From Rotaria macrura (taxonomy: Eukaryota > Rotifera > Eurotatoria > Philodinida > Philodinidae), in contig OENT01000172.1 in assembly GCA_900239685.1 (NCBI GenBank), forward strand, positions 111,438-175,437: a stretch of DNA of 64,000 nucleotides. Reading direction: 5' to 3'. The notes under the pieces are model-generated. The model was given only the letters and a program-made list of their open reading frames with translations. It made no database searches and was not told where the DNA came from. Shown here piece by piece: positions 12,901-26,800 of this stretch. Each line of letters begins with the position of its first letter. The first letter of the stretch is position 1. The translations under genes and the position numbers were made by a program.

Positions 12901-15510
12901 GCTTTATTCTTCTTCATTAACGTACATCAATGACGATTATAGGTTTCATCATTGAAACCATTCACATTTCCATATGATCAGGTATTTTCATAATTCTTGC
13001 TGTTTTGGTTTGTTTTCATCTGAAATGAACAGTTCTATCTCGAATAATTGTAAAAATATACTGAATAATATTCATAATAGCTCGATCGTATATTTTGACA
13101 TATAAATGTTGAGGTAAGAAAAAAGATTTGTCTTTCTTTTTTCTCTTTGATGAATATCAATCATTACTAAATCCTTTGATGCTGAATGTATTTTTACCTG
13201 AATTAGCGTAGAACCTTATTTTCAACATGCAATAATTTGAAATTATCGATAATCACACAAGTCTTACTCTTCTGTGTACTGAGTTTATAGGTAAAATGTG
13301 CATACTAGTGGCATCTATGTCAAATGACATTTATTAAACACATGTGTATAGTTGAAAAGATGCATTATTTGTTTTAACCTTAAAATCTTGCATTTAGTAA
13401 GATCCCCATTGATATTTGAAAATAAAATGCATCTTGTTTTAGCAATGTAGACATTTTTTTAATAAAGAATTACATATTTTGTGATAAATCACCATATATT
13501 TATATTCGTACTTATTTTTAGTTTTATGATTGATTGATTCAAATACTGGTCTAAATTTTCAGTTTGCTTTGATGCTGAACTTCAATTTAATCGAATGGTA
13601 GGGTTCTTTCCGTTTTGCAAACTCTTTGAACATCCTCTTAGCATATCGATCAATTCAATCACGGCGAATAAAAATTTTTTGCAACACGATACATATTCAA
13701 TGGTTGATTCAAGATATTTAAAAAAAACATGAGTTTGGGATTGAGTTTCGTGTCGTTCAGTTACTAAAAAAATAAAGCCTGTTGTATGGATCGATTAGTT
13801 ATAGTCGATTATCAAATATTTGCATATAGAAGTATTGTTAATAAACAAATGAAAAATTGTTCATGATTAACATAAGAATTTTTAATTTTTATGTTGAATT
13901 AATCGATCAGATCTTTTCTTATTTCTAGCTCTAGGTTATCATAAATGATTATATTGTTAGACGTCAATTATGTTGGCGAATTGTATTAATAGAACAATCT
14001 ATCTGTTTTGACAATAGGTTCACAGCTTAAGTATGTCATTATTCGGTTGGTTTTGTAATTCTATTTCGGCTCTATCGAGTTGCTGTTATAATAAGTATTG
14101 AATTACTACGCAAATAGAGCTTACAATAAATTTAGCATAACTACAGAATGTATATTGACTATAGTAGAAATTAAAAAATATTCTTAATCAAATTTCGATG
14201 TTGAAGAATGTTATTACGTTATTTGAGATTAATGTTAAGTGTTTCGATTAACAAAAACTTGAATCAAACTTATTTTGTTATGCTTAGTTATGATGTCTCT
14301 TGCCGACGTGTATTTTACTATTAAAAAATGAAACCAATGACAAAGACTAGTAATTGTCAATCATATTAAGAAATAAGATATACACAACTAAGGTTCTCAT
14401 TCGGATTTTAATTCATATTCAATTTTGCTCACCTTTCTTTTTAGTAGACTTGATGATTTTAATATTTTAGTTCTTCTTCATAAAAAAGATAGCAAAATGG
14501 ATTGCTGCCATATTTCTTTTAAAGTCATTTTTCTCATAAATTTAGTTTCGCATTTAATATTTTCGAACATTTTTGCATAATTTTGTTTTTCTCATAGGAT
14601 TGAACAACAAAATTAGTCATGAAACCACAGTTAATTGAGCACATATTTCTCGTACGACTAACGCGTATGAAGATATTTCATTCATTCGGTTGAGATTATT
14701 AACAAGCAGTAGAAATCTGATTTAGCATATTGTACAATCTATTTATTGGCTTCAATTGAATAAACATAAGGATTTTGTCAGTCGATATATTCAATTTATT
14801 CAAAATCCAAAATAAACAGCAACAGTGATCAGTGTCTAAATTTTTGCTCGACAAATAAGATGTTCCTCAAACTTGATGAACAAAGATTCGTACGGAAGGT
14901 TACTTTCATATTAAATAAAAAGAAAATCTTGTTTTCTCAATGACTGACAACCTGCATTTGAATCAATCAGAAATACTTCGATTGAGAAAAGTTTTTCTTT
15001 TCAAACAAATTACAAGACATAGATTTTGTAAATGCATGTTACCATGCTTCTCTCATATGAAAGAAAACTAAGCTCATCTTGTGTTTATCTTTTATTTAGC
15101 ACTCTTACTTTAGTTTTCTTTTTCTAAATAGTTGATACTTTTCGATGAAAAATTCATTTAAGGTTTAAAACAATATCACTGGTATAGTTTTCAAGAAAAC
15201 AAATATCCTTGAATACTTATTCTGTTTATAGTAATAGAACTTCGTACACATATTCCATCGGAATGAGTCAACACTTAAAACTTTCAGACTAGGCAGTAAA
15301 ACAACATTGAAAAGAGCCGTGAAAAGTGTGTTGTTTTTCTTTTGCCTTTCAAAGTTTTACAATTTTTCTCATAAGAAATTTTTTATGTAATATTGATAAA
15401 TACAAAGTCACAACATTTTCAAAAATCTCTATCTCTTTTCAGTACGTCTCTCTCTCGACAATGATGAGTGTCTATCTTGTAGGATTCATAATGTTGAGTG
15501 ACAGATGTAT
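9978..15510. other. Intergenic, mostly without recognisable features
   Basis: No gene is supportable apart from the short candidate exon listed at 11680-11742. The frames at 10331-10640 and 11007-11261 lack domains and splice context. I see no tRNA, long repeat or transposon end. Confidence 0.55.
11680..11742 (-). CDS. Possible alternative first exon of the MAGUK gene (21 codons)
   Basis: A short frame begins with ATG and reads MNRGG...FFEQM, running directly into a consensus donor, GTATGTAAG. It is in phase 0. An AG at 9991-9990, 12 nt upstream of the MAGUK start codon, is also in phase 0 and has no intervening stop, so splicing would extend the scaffold by 25 residues. The acceptor has a weak pyrimidine tract, and a frame this short can arise by chance. 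It could instead be the start of an unrelated gene, but no downstream exons for one are visible. Confidence 0.22.
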
Positions 15511-15945
15511 CTACGGTGTCGACTCTTTAGCAGGTTTTGGTTCAGAAGAAAAACAAGTTAGATCGAGCATTGAATAAGCTGGTGGATGTTCCTGTGAATA
15601 TGGTGGTGGATTTTGTAGCGAATAAGCTGGTGGGTATTCTGGTACATTATGTTCGAAGCTGATTATATCTATTGGATAAATTGTAAAATTTCGATCGTCA
15701 GCCGTTGTATTCCTTTGTTGAATGTATTGTTTAATGAAACATACGATAAGACCAATAAAAATTACGAATGCTATGAAAGCCATTGCTAAAGCAAATGAAA
15801 TAAGAATGATACCTGCTGTCGAAAGATTTAAATTCAATAAATTGTTCTTTGAACGAATCATTTGCAATTTTATGTGCATACTACAAGTGGTGTAGTTTAG
15901 GATGGAATATAATGTTATTTGTGTTCTGTTTTCATTCAATTGCAA
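15511..15945 (-). CDS. Small single-pass membrane protein with three PPxY motifs (144 aa)
   Basis: Not assigned to a named family. What can be seen: a short N-terminal segment without a clear signal peptide, one hydrophobic helix at about 43-71 rich in I/L/F/A, a basic stop-transfer side (Lys-Gln-Tyr...Arg), then a proline/tyrosine-rich tail with PPAY, PPPY and PPAY at 105-108, 113-116 and 121-124. PPxY motifs are ligands of WW domains, such as those of NEDD4-type ubiquitin ligases, so the tail is probably cytosolic and may recruit trafficking machinery; this is inferred from the motif. The start is uncertain: internal Met codons at 23 and 29 would also keep the helix, and an upstream exon may exist. 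A protein of the same plan lies 6.1 kb away on the same strand. Confidence 0.6.
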   Translation of the reverse strand: MQLNENRTQITLYSILNYTTCSMHIKLQMIRSKNNLLNLNLSTAGIILISFALAMAFIAFVIFIGLIVCFIKQYIQQRNTTADDRNFTIYPIDIISFEHNVPEYPPAYSLQNPPPYSQEHPPAYSMLDLTCFSSEPKPAKESTP

Positions 15946-18900
15946 AACAAAAAAAATTGAAACACAAACATGAATCGAAAGGGACTTTACGAAGAATTTA
16001 TAAAGATGAAGTCACACCTGTGCAATAATTCTCGTAAGTTCACACAACATCACCATCCTCTCGGAGTACTTTATTTTTCAGAGCGATGCTGCACTCTTCA
16101 AACATTCTTTTATTACGAGTGTATGAGAATGATATTTTCCTATAAAATATCATATTCGATTCGATCCAGAGAAATCTTTTTTTCGAACATGATGTAGTTT
16201 CTAGAGAACGACGCATGTTGTGCAAATGAAATAAAATTGAATTGATCAGAGATACAAACATAACACCCTACACGAACTCTATCGACGAAAGTGGTCAATA
16301 ATTAAAATGGCGGAACCATAGAGATATGGAAGAGAATGCCTCTATACGAAACTACTATATTTTTATTCATGTAGTCTTTAGTGCATTCGAAACTATTCGT
16401 ACTCGTTTGAATCGATCAGTATTCTTGAATAATTCGGATGAAACACTATTACCATCAATATGAAATACTCGACCATGAAATATGATGGTTCATCGCTTGC
16501 TGAAATAAAAACAGAAAATTTTCATTTACTAAAAACATAATCTTATTCTCAATATCAAGAATTGATCATTTAGAATGTTGTCAATGTTGCATATGACAAG
16601 TACAACTGTAACATAAGTTGTTGATTGGGATTTTAGTCTATTCTCATGTTATGTTTTATGATAATTTTTGTTTCGTTTTCTATCTAGTTTATGAACTGAT
16701 TAAATTTTGAAATGCTAACGATTGTTATTTATTGTGTGAAAACTTCTCAATTGTTGTTTTTCATACTAAAGCCATCGACACGTTAAAAGACCTCAGATCT
16801 TCTACTCTATCTTATCGTTAACAAGTTACAAAGTTGATCTTCTATAATTTCCAAAAAAATGTCGTCTTTTTTGCTATCCTCATCAATATTATTTCTCTTC
16901 AATTCTTCTGATATTGTTTCTTTAGAAAAAAAGTTAGATTTCATTTTACTACGCGATAAAATTTTAAAAATATATTGCACGTTATATTACAAAAGACGAT
17001 TTCTCAAGATGAGTATCTTTATTATTGAATATACTGAATCATCAGGAGCTTAATCAATTGATATTTCACATCAGGAACTTTTTTAAAGGAGAAACGATCG
17101 TACTCATCAAATATTATTAATTTTTACTAATGGATTTCTCAAGCATGCATCATTTACGAAAAATGTTTTTCCTTTTTAAGTCTATGTACTTCGACAAGAA
17201 CTGCAATATGTTTAATAGTCACTATATTTTAATAGAATGACTCCGAGTTCATGCCTGAACCCTAATCTGTTCTTTTTTTAAATTTTGTTTATAAATAATT
17301 GCAGTTTTTCGGTGAAAGAGTATACATTTTTGTAAAGGATACATTTTAAAGTAATTTCTTTAATACAAAAACAAATGATAGAATGACTCATATTTCTTTC
17401 ACCAGATTTCGAAAGACTTTTAAATTCAATTAAGGGTTTTAATTCAAAGCAAACTGTTCATTTCGAGTTTTCATTATTGCATCTGTAATCTATTTGTCAC
17501 TATCTGTATCGGAGTTTTGATCAATCAGACTATGATAGATATTTAATACCAGTAGATAAGAATTTGTAATTGAATTCTTTCGCATAAGAGATAGTCTATC
17601 TTTATTTAGTTATTGCAATAATCATCTAGTTAATTTTTAATGAAATGAGAAGGTTGGAAAACAGAAATAATTGAGCATGATTGTAACATATATTGGTTTT
17701 TTTTTCATGTCGTATAACTGATCTTGTTAATCACAGACTATATTATTCAAGTACAGATTATCTGGAACTGTAGAAAGAGTAGAAAAATATGTTTGAAATG
17801 AATACTCAGACATAGAATGAGCACAACGAAATTCGTGACATTCAAGAATGGCTTCCCACAGTTTTATATTTTATTCAAATTAAACTTTATATACATGGTA
17901 AGTGTATTTATTCATCGTAAGCTTTCCTATTGTACATTGGGGACCCGAAACTTCTCATTTTAGTATAAAAACAAAAGCCAGCCAGCAGAAAAATTTCTTG
18001 AATATATACAATCACAACTATCAAAAACGTTATACAACTAAGCATGGCTAAGTAAAATTCAGTAGTCTCTACATTTAATTTTAACTGCAACACATTTTTT
18101 TAATCGTTGTGGCATCAGATAAACTAGTTTTTTATATTATTGTGGTTTTATTGATAAACATACACATACTTATATTCAAGAGCTTTTTCCTGACAGACAA
18201 ATTGTGTTCGTTTTTGTTTTGTCTTGTTTATAATACATGAATACACTTTCCATGTGTACGAAGTTTAATTCGAATAAAATATAAAATTTGTCGAAAATCA
18301 TTCTTGAATGCCCTAGCATTTTTTCCGTATTCTATATTGGTATGTAGAAAAAAACGTACAAACATGGAAAAAATCTCAAAACATCACACATCATCGGGAA
18401 CACTAATCTTAAAAACTGTCGGTGGCTTTTCTTGATGTAATATTCATTAAAAGAAATGTTTCGCTTCGACAATCATTACGGTATTTATTATTCCAATCAT
18501 TTAAATTTTGTTTTGTGCGATTGAGAATTATCATTGAGCTGAAGAAATCTCCTAACTTGATTTTATTTCAAATTTGTTCCAGCTTATTTATAATATGCTT
18601 CACTAATGACACTTTTTAGTTTTCATTAGTTGTCATACGCAGACCTTTGTTTTATTTATATGCAAGAGATGAGCTCGAAACTGGAAGGATTAATGAAAAC
18701 TTGCCATCAATTTAGCTCATAAGAAAATTTTGATAGGTCTAAACTGGCTAGTTGTTGTCAGAGTTCATTTACAAATTAATCAGAATGTCCAGATAGAATC
18801 ATGTTTATTTTTCTATCTGGACATAATAAGTTGTTTTTTTGTTTATTGTATTATTGCACATACAAAGAATCTTTTCAATTCAACAGCATTTAAAAGAATA

Positions 18901-21900
18901 AAAAGATTCAATTATACTTTCAAGAATGTCGATTTTTCTATGAACCATGAAGATATTTATCAATAATATGAGCAATAAAACAGAACTAACTTAGCAGGCT
19001 CCTGTGAAAATTCAAACGTCTGAAAATCAATATCTATCAATCGATACAAAATCATGTTTCTACTATTGTTAGTATCACTTCAGAATATCGAATTTCTTAT
19101 GCTACCTTCATCTACAAGTCTGTTTGATTGTCCTACAATTGTCTCGGACAACTCAATGATCATCTACTCGAATGTATGATGTTTGTCGTCAATTTTTTCA
19201 GCTCAAAATACGTGTTTCCGTAAAGAATATTGAATGAAACAATCTTAAATACGTGTATGCATCAAAATAACTAGTATCTCTCAACAATAAGATGATGAAT
19301 ATTTAATTGCCAGTAACTTTTCTTACTTGATTGAAATTTATGTTATTTGAACTTGCTTTTTTCTGAAAAAAAAAGTAAACACCCCTGAGATGCTTCTTGT
19401 TCATTTTCCTAACTGAAGAATGTGCGTCAATCAAGTTACTAAATGCTGATTCAATATTATTCAATAAAATATATCTATCTGTTTAAGAAAAATGTATTAT
19501 TCATTTTGTGAAAAGCATGAAAAATACTGTCAGTATGGTTTAAACATGTCACGAGTTAATACTTTCATTCTTCTGGTTTATATAATGGCATTTGACACGT
19601 CTGTAAAATATTATATTTTTCTTGAACGCAGAGAAATTATTTGTCCATTGTAATCTTTTTTAATTGTATTCTCGAACGTTTAATCCTGTTCGTTTTACCA
19701 AATATTCATGTACATTTCATTAGTTCACAGCTACACATCGAAACCTATATACCAAACTACTTAGAACAAGCATTAACGATTCTTTTTTGGCAGCTTGTCA
19801 GCACAAGATTTATTACAACGACCATATTCTACAGTCATCATAAGTAACAATAACGACACTTTTATAAACATATTTGGCTATATTTCAGTGAGATATGATT
19901 CTGAAGAAGTTATTTGTAATTAACCTTGATATATTATTAGGACATTGTTTGAGTGTAGTACTTCTTGCCGTCTTAGTATGTAGTCAAAAGAAATATTTTC
20001 TGTTGCACATCAAAATAAAATAAAGATGAAGGTCTTTGTATTTTGATATATCAATCTTGTGAATAGGAGATCTCGTGACAACAAAATTTCTAATTAATTT
20101 CATGTATCTATCATAAGAAAGAGAAAGGGAAAAATAGCAATAATCGAATTCTGCAAAAATATTATTCAGAAGTGTCATTGAAGAAAAAGATATCTCAACA
20201 ATATATGGTAATACGATAGCTTAATTAGTTTTCTCTATCTTTATTAGAAAAGATTTAGCTACTAATGGATTTATATTTAATTTACTATGCGTAGAATTAA
20301 TGTTTGTTTTTAGAAACAATTGCCACAAGGGTTTATTTTTAATCTACGAAAAACAAAAACTTATTTAAAAGAATAGAAGGTATTGATTTGCTCCTTATGT
20401 CATTATTTCAAACGGAAGAAAATTTTATTTTGAAATTTCCATCTAAATGAGATATGAACCAGATGGTACAAAAAGCCATGTTTACTTTACAAGAGTAGTT
20501 TTACATATGAAAAGTTATTGGCATAAGATTAGTGACGTCAGCTAGTCGACTAGACTTGTTACCTGACCAATTGTGGAAGAAAATTTACAATGACTCAATC
20601 TTTATCATGGAAACAAATGAAGAATACTAAAGATTTTTCGATATCTAAGATGTCGTTTAATATTTATTTGTTATTGATACACGAGTACGCGTCGATTTAT
20701 TCGAACGCTTTTTGTAATGTATTAAATCGATAGATATTTTATATTCCTTATAATATTAGCATGAAAATGAATATTCTTCTTTCACAATAATAACGTCAGG
20801 AAAAAGAGAATTCTTTTAACATATATTATGTCATGAATCAAAACAACCTCAACACTCTCGTAAAAGACAAAACAAAAAGTCGTTGAATTCGTTCACGACT
20901 TTGGCATTCACTTGAATATATATCCATTGCTGTAAGATAACACTATGAAAATGTCAGTTTTATTTGTTGACGAATAATAGTAAAACTATCGTGGATAGTA
21001 GTACTAGATCCATTCATTCGAATTTCAATTGATTTGTTTAGAGGTCGTCAACAATGATTTTATGTTCTATAAATATGAATAGACTCATTATCATAAATTG
21101 ATAAGATCGTATATTTTACTTCTCTAAAATATCCATTTGAGATGGATACGAAAAAGACACTCTTTGAATGGATTAATGAGTCATTTCCGTCATAATAAAC
21201 TCATAGAGTGGTTTCGTAGGGTTCAATGTTAAATATTTTCAAAATATATAACACTTTCATGTTTTATGGTTTCGAATAGAAAAACTATAAGAAATTAACT
21301 TTGTTTTCTTCATTCTCATTAATGGATGCATGTTGATGAAACACCCCGATAAAATGTCAAGTAAGATTAATAGTATTCATAGACAATTAAAACGGATCAT
21401 ATTAAATATGAATTAGTGTAGATAATAATTAATGTTGATTCCTATCTACTTTATAATTCAATACTCGAACATTTTAATTCATGACTTCTATGATGAACAA
21501 TGTCGGTGATGGTATTTTTTTTTTAAATATGAAAAATCATATATTATATTACTGAATTTGATTCACTTATATACATAAATTTTAAACTGATATCATCAAG
21601 CTAGTGTTATTTCGTTGTATAAGTTATTTTTAAAAATACGATTGATTATTTATTATTATTTATTTCCTAATCTAGAAATAAATCAGCATTTGTCTGCTTC
21701 TCTAAATAATGTATGCATCGGAAATTATTCATATTTTTGCCTACTATCCTATGTTTACATGAGAATCAAGTATAATTGGAAATTTATTTTAATGAAAGTA
21801 GTTTTTTTTCAATTCACGATACAATGTATTATTAATCAGAATTGATAATCGAATACAAGTAAATATAAATGAAAATAGTAATAAAATACAAGTGAACATC

Positions 21901-22060
21901 ATGTTCATAAACATTTTCCTCTGTGTGTTATACATCATTTATCACACCTATCATCAACAGAATGGAAAAATACGAAGTAACACTCACGGCAAGAAAAAGA
22001 AATCAAATACTATTTTAAATTCATTCGAAATAAAAGTGATCAACAAGAAAAACAAAGTAA
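15946..22060. other. Intergenic between the two PPxY genes
   Basis: It contains only short frames. One at 17908-18093 (minus) has a hydrophobic helix but no PPxY motif and no other support. The one clear structure is a 12-bp perfect stem at 18786-18823, listed separately. I recognise no transposon. Confidence 0.55.
18786..18823. repeat. Short perfect inverted repeat (12-bp arms)
   Basis: TGTCCAGATAGA is followed after 14 nt by its exact reverse complement TCTATCTGGACA. The arm composition is not simple AT repeat, so it stands out from the background. It is shorter than a usual microRNA precursor stem and has no gene next to it. It could be the relic of a small inverted-repeat element. Confidence 0.7.
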
Positions 22061-22408
22061 CTATGGATATGTTGGTTTAGTGTCGTCTGCCAATGGAGCA
22101 CTGTAAGGTGGTGGCAAAGATGAATATGATGGTAGATTGTTTGAAGCACCGTTGTTGACGACTGGAAACTGATTAAGTCCACTGCGTGGGGGCGGGTATG
22201 GATATGGATTTGGAGTTAGATATGGCTGTTGTAACGCCATACCTGGTGCTATTGAAAACCTCGGCTGATTCAATCGTTTTATTATACATATAACTACGAT
22301 AATAGCGACAAGTATTATAAAAAAACCAAATACTGAACCAAGAATAATAGCAATTGTAGAACCTGTCGAAATACCGCTGTTTACTGAGCTATAATAGCTT
22401 GAACGCAT
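22061..22408 (-). CDS. Small single-pass membrane protein with PPPY tail (115 aa)
   Basis: Same plan as the protein at 15511-15945: a short Ser/Tyr-rich N-terminus, a strong hydrophobic helix at about 17-43 beginning STGSTIAIILG, a basic flank (KRLNQPR), and a Pro/Tyr-rich tail with PYPYPPP near 68-74, LPSY at 92-95 and PPPY at 99-102. The tail recalls Shisa-like and other WW-binding adaptor proteins, but the Cys-rich ectodomain of Shisa proteins is absent; an upstream exon could encode one and I could not identify it. A CATCAG acceptor-like sequence lies 10 nt before the ATG, so this may be the last coding exon. A role in recruiting WW-domain ubiquitin ligases is inference. Confidence 0.6.
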   Translation of the reverse strand: MRSSYYSSVNSGISTGSTIAIILGSVFGFFIILVAIIVVICIIKRLNQPRFSIAPGMALQQPYLTPNPYPYPPPRSGLNQFPVVNNGASNNLPSYSSLPPPYSAPLADDTKPTYP

Positions 22409-23852
22409 TCTTTCCTTCTGATGAGTATGCGTATGAAAGCAATTCTTTGTGTACTACTACAGTTTTTTTTTATTCTTTCTAAATAAAATCAATAGTCGTC
22501 ATACATTTACGTCATAGGAAAATATTATTCATGAGTTTACATATGAAGTAGAACGTACATAGTTTCTTTTTTTCTGTTTACAATTTATTCACTCTGTCGA
22601 TTATTAAACATGACACATCACTAATAAAAAAGATTTACTGCATAAGAAAAAATGACATTCTTTGAAAAATACAATGCAAAAGAATATTTTTATATTCAAT
22701 AAGAATGGGTAATCGACTTCTTAAACAAAAAAAGCTGAAGACAATAAATATAACTTCCGTTATAGAATTCACTAGGAAGAATCGAGAATTACAATTATTG
22801 ATTAGTAGAATTATCAAACTGTGACCGCTATGATCAATTATGATTGATTATGTTTCGTTTGTTTGAATGATCAGAAAAGAGTAGATTAATATATCAATAT
22901 ATATTGTTGAACACTAGTAACAAAAAATCGTTAATCTTGCATATTTCAATGGTCTATAATAGGAAAAAAAGTTTTACTTTTCCCAAGAGTAAATCCCACC
23001 CACCCCCCCCCCACCCCGAAATTTTGCTTAAAGAGCATATAAATTATCGGGAATATTGATCATAAGTAAAATAATACATTGAAAGTATCTTCTCTAGTTT
23101 CATGCAATTGGAGAATAAGTGCTGCCAAGCAATGATTCATGTTTTTTTTTGTTTCTATAATAAATATAAATATAAATGTTAGTAGAATAAAATAAAATAT
23201 TCTTTATACTATTTCACTTTGAACTATTAAAAATGATTATTCTTTCCTGTTTAATCTTTTCTCTGAAAATTTCGATCGTTCGTAATCAAGTAGCTGGCTA
23301 TACTTGCAACGAGTGCAAACATAATTCTTCTTCGATAGTTACCAATGATTCTGTTTATACTGTACCCATGAGTATTTTCTTTTATTTGAAATCCGACTGA
23401 GCAGTGACTCTACTTTACATGAAAGCGCTGTATACTTTTTTTATATTTCTTACGCTTTCTAACGTTTCCTTTTTTCTACGTGCTCTCCTTTCTCTTTCTC
23501 TTTGTATGAGTATTGCTTTTCGAGACTAACGTCAAAGTCGGTTTCTGTCCCTCCTCGTTCTCTTGTCTTTGCTTGCACGTTCATTCAGTCACTATCGTCT
23601 CGCTACATGTTCAAAAACTCAAGCACAAATAACGGCAATAGAAGAAAAAAGAAAGAGAAAAAGAAGTAGTAGTAGAAGAAGCGGCTCTGGCAACAGACGC
23701 AGTCGTTTTAATTATTCTGGCCGTGTAAACACGCACATAGACAGTATAGGACAATGATCACTATTTCTTTCAATCACGTTTGTCTAACTTAATAAACACA
23801 ATTGAAATTGATATAAATTATCGATTAAAATCAATCAATCAATCAATCATAG
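22409..23852. promoter_or_regulatory. Intergenic region and probable 5' region of the anoctamin gene
   Basis: It holds a C-rich tract at 22995-23017, unusual in this AT-rich DNA. From about 23450 the composition becomes pyrimidine-rich, then changes to a purine-rich AGAAGAAA stretch (23640-23690), and it ends in an ATCA tandem (about 23830-23849) directly before CATAG-ATG. The frame at 23563-23757 uses a non-ATG start and is low-complexity, so I read it as promoter/5' UTR rather than a gene. No TATA box can be called with confidence. Confidence 0.45.
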
Positions 23853-26800
23853 ATGAGCAGTAAATCTGTTAGTAGCATCAGTGCTGGTGGTCCTGGTCGA
23901 ACTCTATTACGACTTGTAAGTTGAAGAAAGTTGGTAGTATAATTGTCTTGTTTATTCTTTGCGTGTATACTCAGTGTATATGTTCTTTCATCTTCCTTCC
24001 TGCCTAATAGCTAATAAGAATGTTGATGTATTTATCCATTTCAATTCATTAGTATTGCTTAGTTAGTACTTGAGATGAATATTATTTTTGCTTAGCGTCC
24101 TGTCGATTGGCTTGAAGAGGCCGATCGACAACTCTACTTGACAACGCCAAGTACCGGCAATAGTAATGATTGTCGACAACGTCATCGCATCGACTTCGTA
24201 CTTGTTTACAGTCTTCGAGTTCGTGATTCGGCAATAAATCAACAACGTCGACAAGCATTTCAACATAAACTTGAATCTGTTGGTTTTGAAATTGAAGAAC
24301 AAGATATCGGTGGAGGATTGGTAGAGTTCAATTTTTTGAATAAAATATTGTCGTATAATGCTTTTTTTTATTGAACATGCTTAGGAATCAAAACATGTTG
24401 TTGGTGATAAAAATAATGAAATAACTGTTAATGGTTTATTTAATCGTCATCGTCGTCAATCAAAACAACCCCAACCACATTCTGTTAAACGTTTTGTTCG
24501 TCTTCATGCACCGTTCGAACTTCTTCTTGAATTAGCTGAAAAAACACGCATGAAACTACCGATAGAAGTAAATATAAATAAATATCTGTATAAATGGAGC
24601 ATGACACGAAATTTTTTATCAATGAAATAATATGCTATTCTTATTTGTTTTTCTTCTCTGTCTTTTAATATTTTTGCCTTGAGTGCGATTGAGATTTAGC
24701 TTTATACCAGTTTACTTATCATGACATAATCTATAGGATAAACAAAAGAAAGGAATGTCCAAAAATCGAGTATATTATATTCGATTGAAATAACAGCTAA
24801 AATCAAAAGATGATGTTATATCAAATTTTCCATTTCTATGAATAATTTATTGTTATATTTAGGAAAATCGTACTCCATCATCCATTCCGAGACGACCGTT
24901 TGACTATTTCATGTCTTGGTTACCGTTTACACAGATCGATCGTACCATGTTTCCACCTGAACAACATTACTTTCTTGCCGAATATGATAAAACACTAAGA
25001 TATCGGTATGTAGAAAATAAATGAAATCAACGAACATAGTTCAATCCTTAGTGATTAATTTATTATTTCAAAAAGATTTGAACCACTATTCGATAAATTA
25101 CGTGGCAATTCACGAGATTTATATTTTACACCAGCACAACGAAGTCGTCTAGTTTATGATTGTTTATTACGTACACCATTTGACATGACACCAGAAATCG
25201 AAGAGCAACAAAGTTAATAGATCAATTATTTATTTAACATGTAAATAATTGAATTAATTAATTTCCTTTAGTTTTACATGGCACAGGTGACGCCAAAGAA
25301 AGACGTGTTTTGGAATTAGAAAAAATTTTTACTGGATTTTCAACAAGTTCAGGTAATATACACAATGAACATGAACTCGGTTTTCTTGAGAACTCAAAAA
25401 GAAAGAATGAAATCATGCTACTGATCTTATAATTTTGTTGATTATATTTACAGATTTCAGTAACATTTCAGTGTATGTTACACTATTATTATTGTCTATC
25501 ATATCATTTTCTTGAATCATAGTCAACTCCATGCGTAGTTAGAAGGAAAAAACAGCAATTGAGAGTCTTTTTTTCCTATGTGTTATGTGCATCCTGACAT
25601 AACATAGTCTTCTCAATGTATTCAATTTCTATATAATTATATATATATATATATAATTCTCTACGTTTGTATTAAAAAAAACCTTCTGCTTACTCCAACG
25701 CCATATAAATAGGTCTACGAGGAAATTAAGAAAATGAAACACACAAAAGACAAGACCTAAAAATAGGTTCTTTCTTCGAGAGAGAAAAGAAAATCTTACG
25801 ATGTACACGTACGAAAATGTCTCAGTGACTAGTTAATGATAAAAAAGAAGCCACGGGAATACTAGAAATAGAACTTTAAAAAAATAGAAGCGTCAGACAG
25901 AGGTGTTGATTGCCATCTGAATTGCATTTATTCAGATAGTATCGTGGCTATTAGTACTGAATCATCACATGTCTCTAGGACAAGCTCAATGAAACTATTA
26001 TTAAATTGAACATCAATAAGTTAATCGATTTCTTCTAGGTATAGAACTTCTTCTTCGTGATCAAGTCTACGATGATTGCTATCCACTACATACAGTAAGT
26101 GATGAATGACAAAGGAAGTATTCATATTTTTGAGTCTTTACTTACTACAAATAGCCATTGTTGAAAAACATTGAACCTCATATGATACCATCTTGGATAA
26201 TGACCAAAGGTGAACATCGAAATACGTTCGATCGAATGGTATGTATCACATAGTTATTTGTCTGTGTCACCTTTTGAATTGATTATTTGATTTTTATCTT
26301 TTTCTTCGTTTTAGAAATTATGGTGGCATTGGAGTCGTATCAGTAATGTATTTAAAGATCAACCAATTAATCATATAAAGGATTATTTCGGTGAACATGT
26401 TGCTTTGTATTTTTGTTGGTTACGATGGTTTGTTTATAAAATGAAATTGTTCTACTTATAAAATTCAATGTTATGTTGGAATTTTTTTTCTTCTTTTCTT
26501 TTCATATGAAGGTATATTCAAATGTTACTACTTCCTTGTGTACTTGGTCTTTCAGTTTTTTTCTATGGTCTTTGGGCGGTAAAACATGATGTACCCACGT
26601 CAGTAAGCTTATTATACTTAATGATATAGATAAATAATGATGTTTTAACTTTAGCAATGACATATGTCATGATTTGGCAAATACAGTTATGTGTCCTCGA
26701 TCACATCGTCAATTATGGACATTAGGCGAAGATTGTCTCTATGCTAAGGTACCGATATCATTCATTAGAAAGACAAATTGCTATTCTTTGCAATCATCAT

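Noticed and set aside
17908-18093. 61-codon minus-strand frame with a hydrophobic helix between the two PPxY genes
   Set aside because: No PPxY tail, no clear similarity to its neighbours and no splice context; hydrophobic frames are common by chance in AT-rich DNA.
23563-23757. 64-codon frame with a basic Ser/Arg-rich stretch upstream of the anoctamin gene
   Set aside because: It starts at a non-ATG codon and is driven by an AGAAGAAA low-complexity tract; it fits the 5' region of the anoctamin transcript better.
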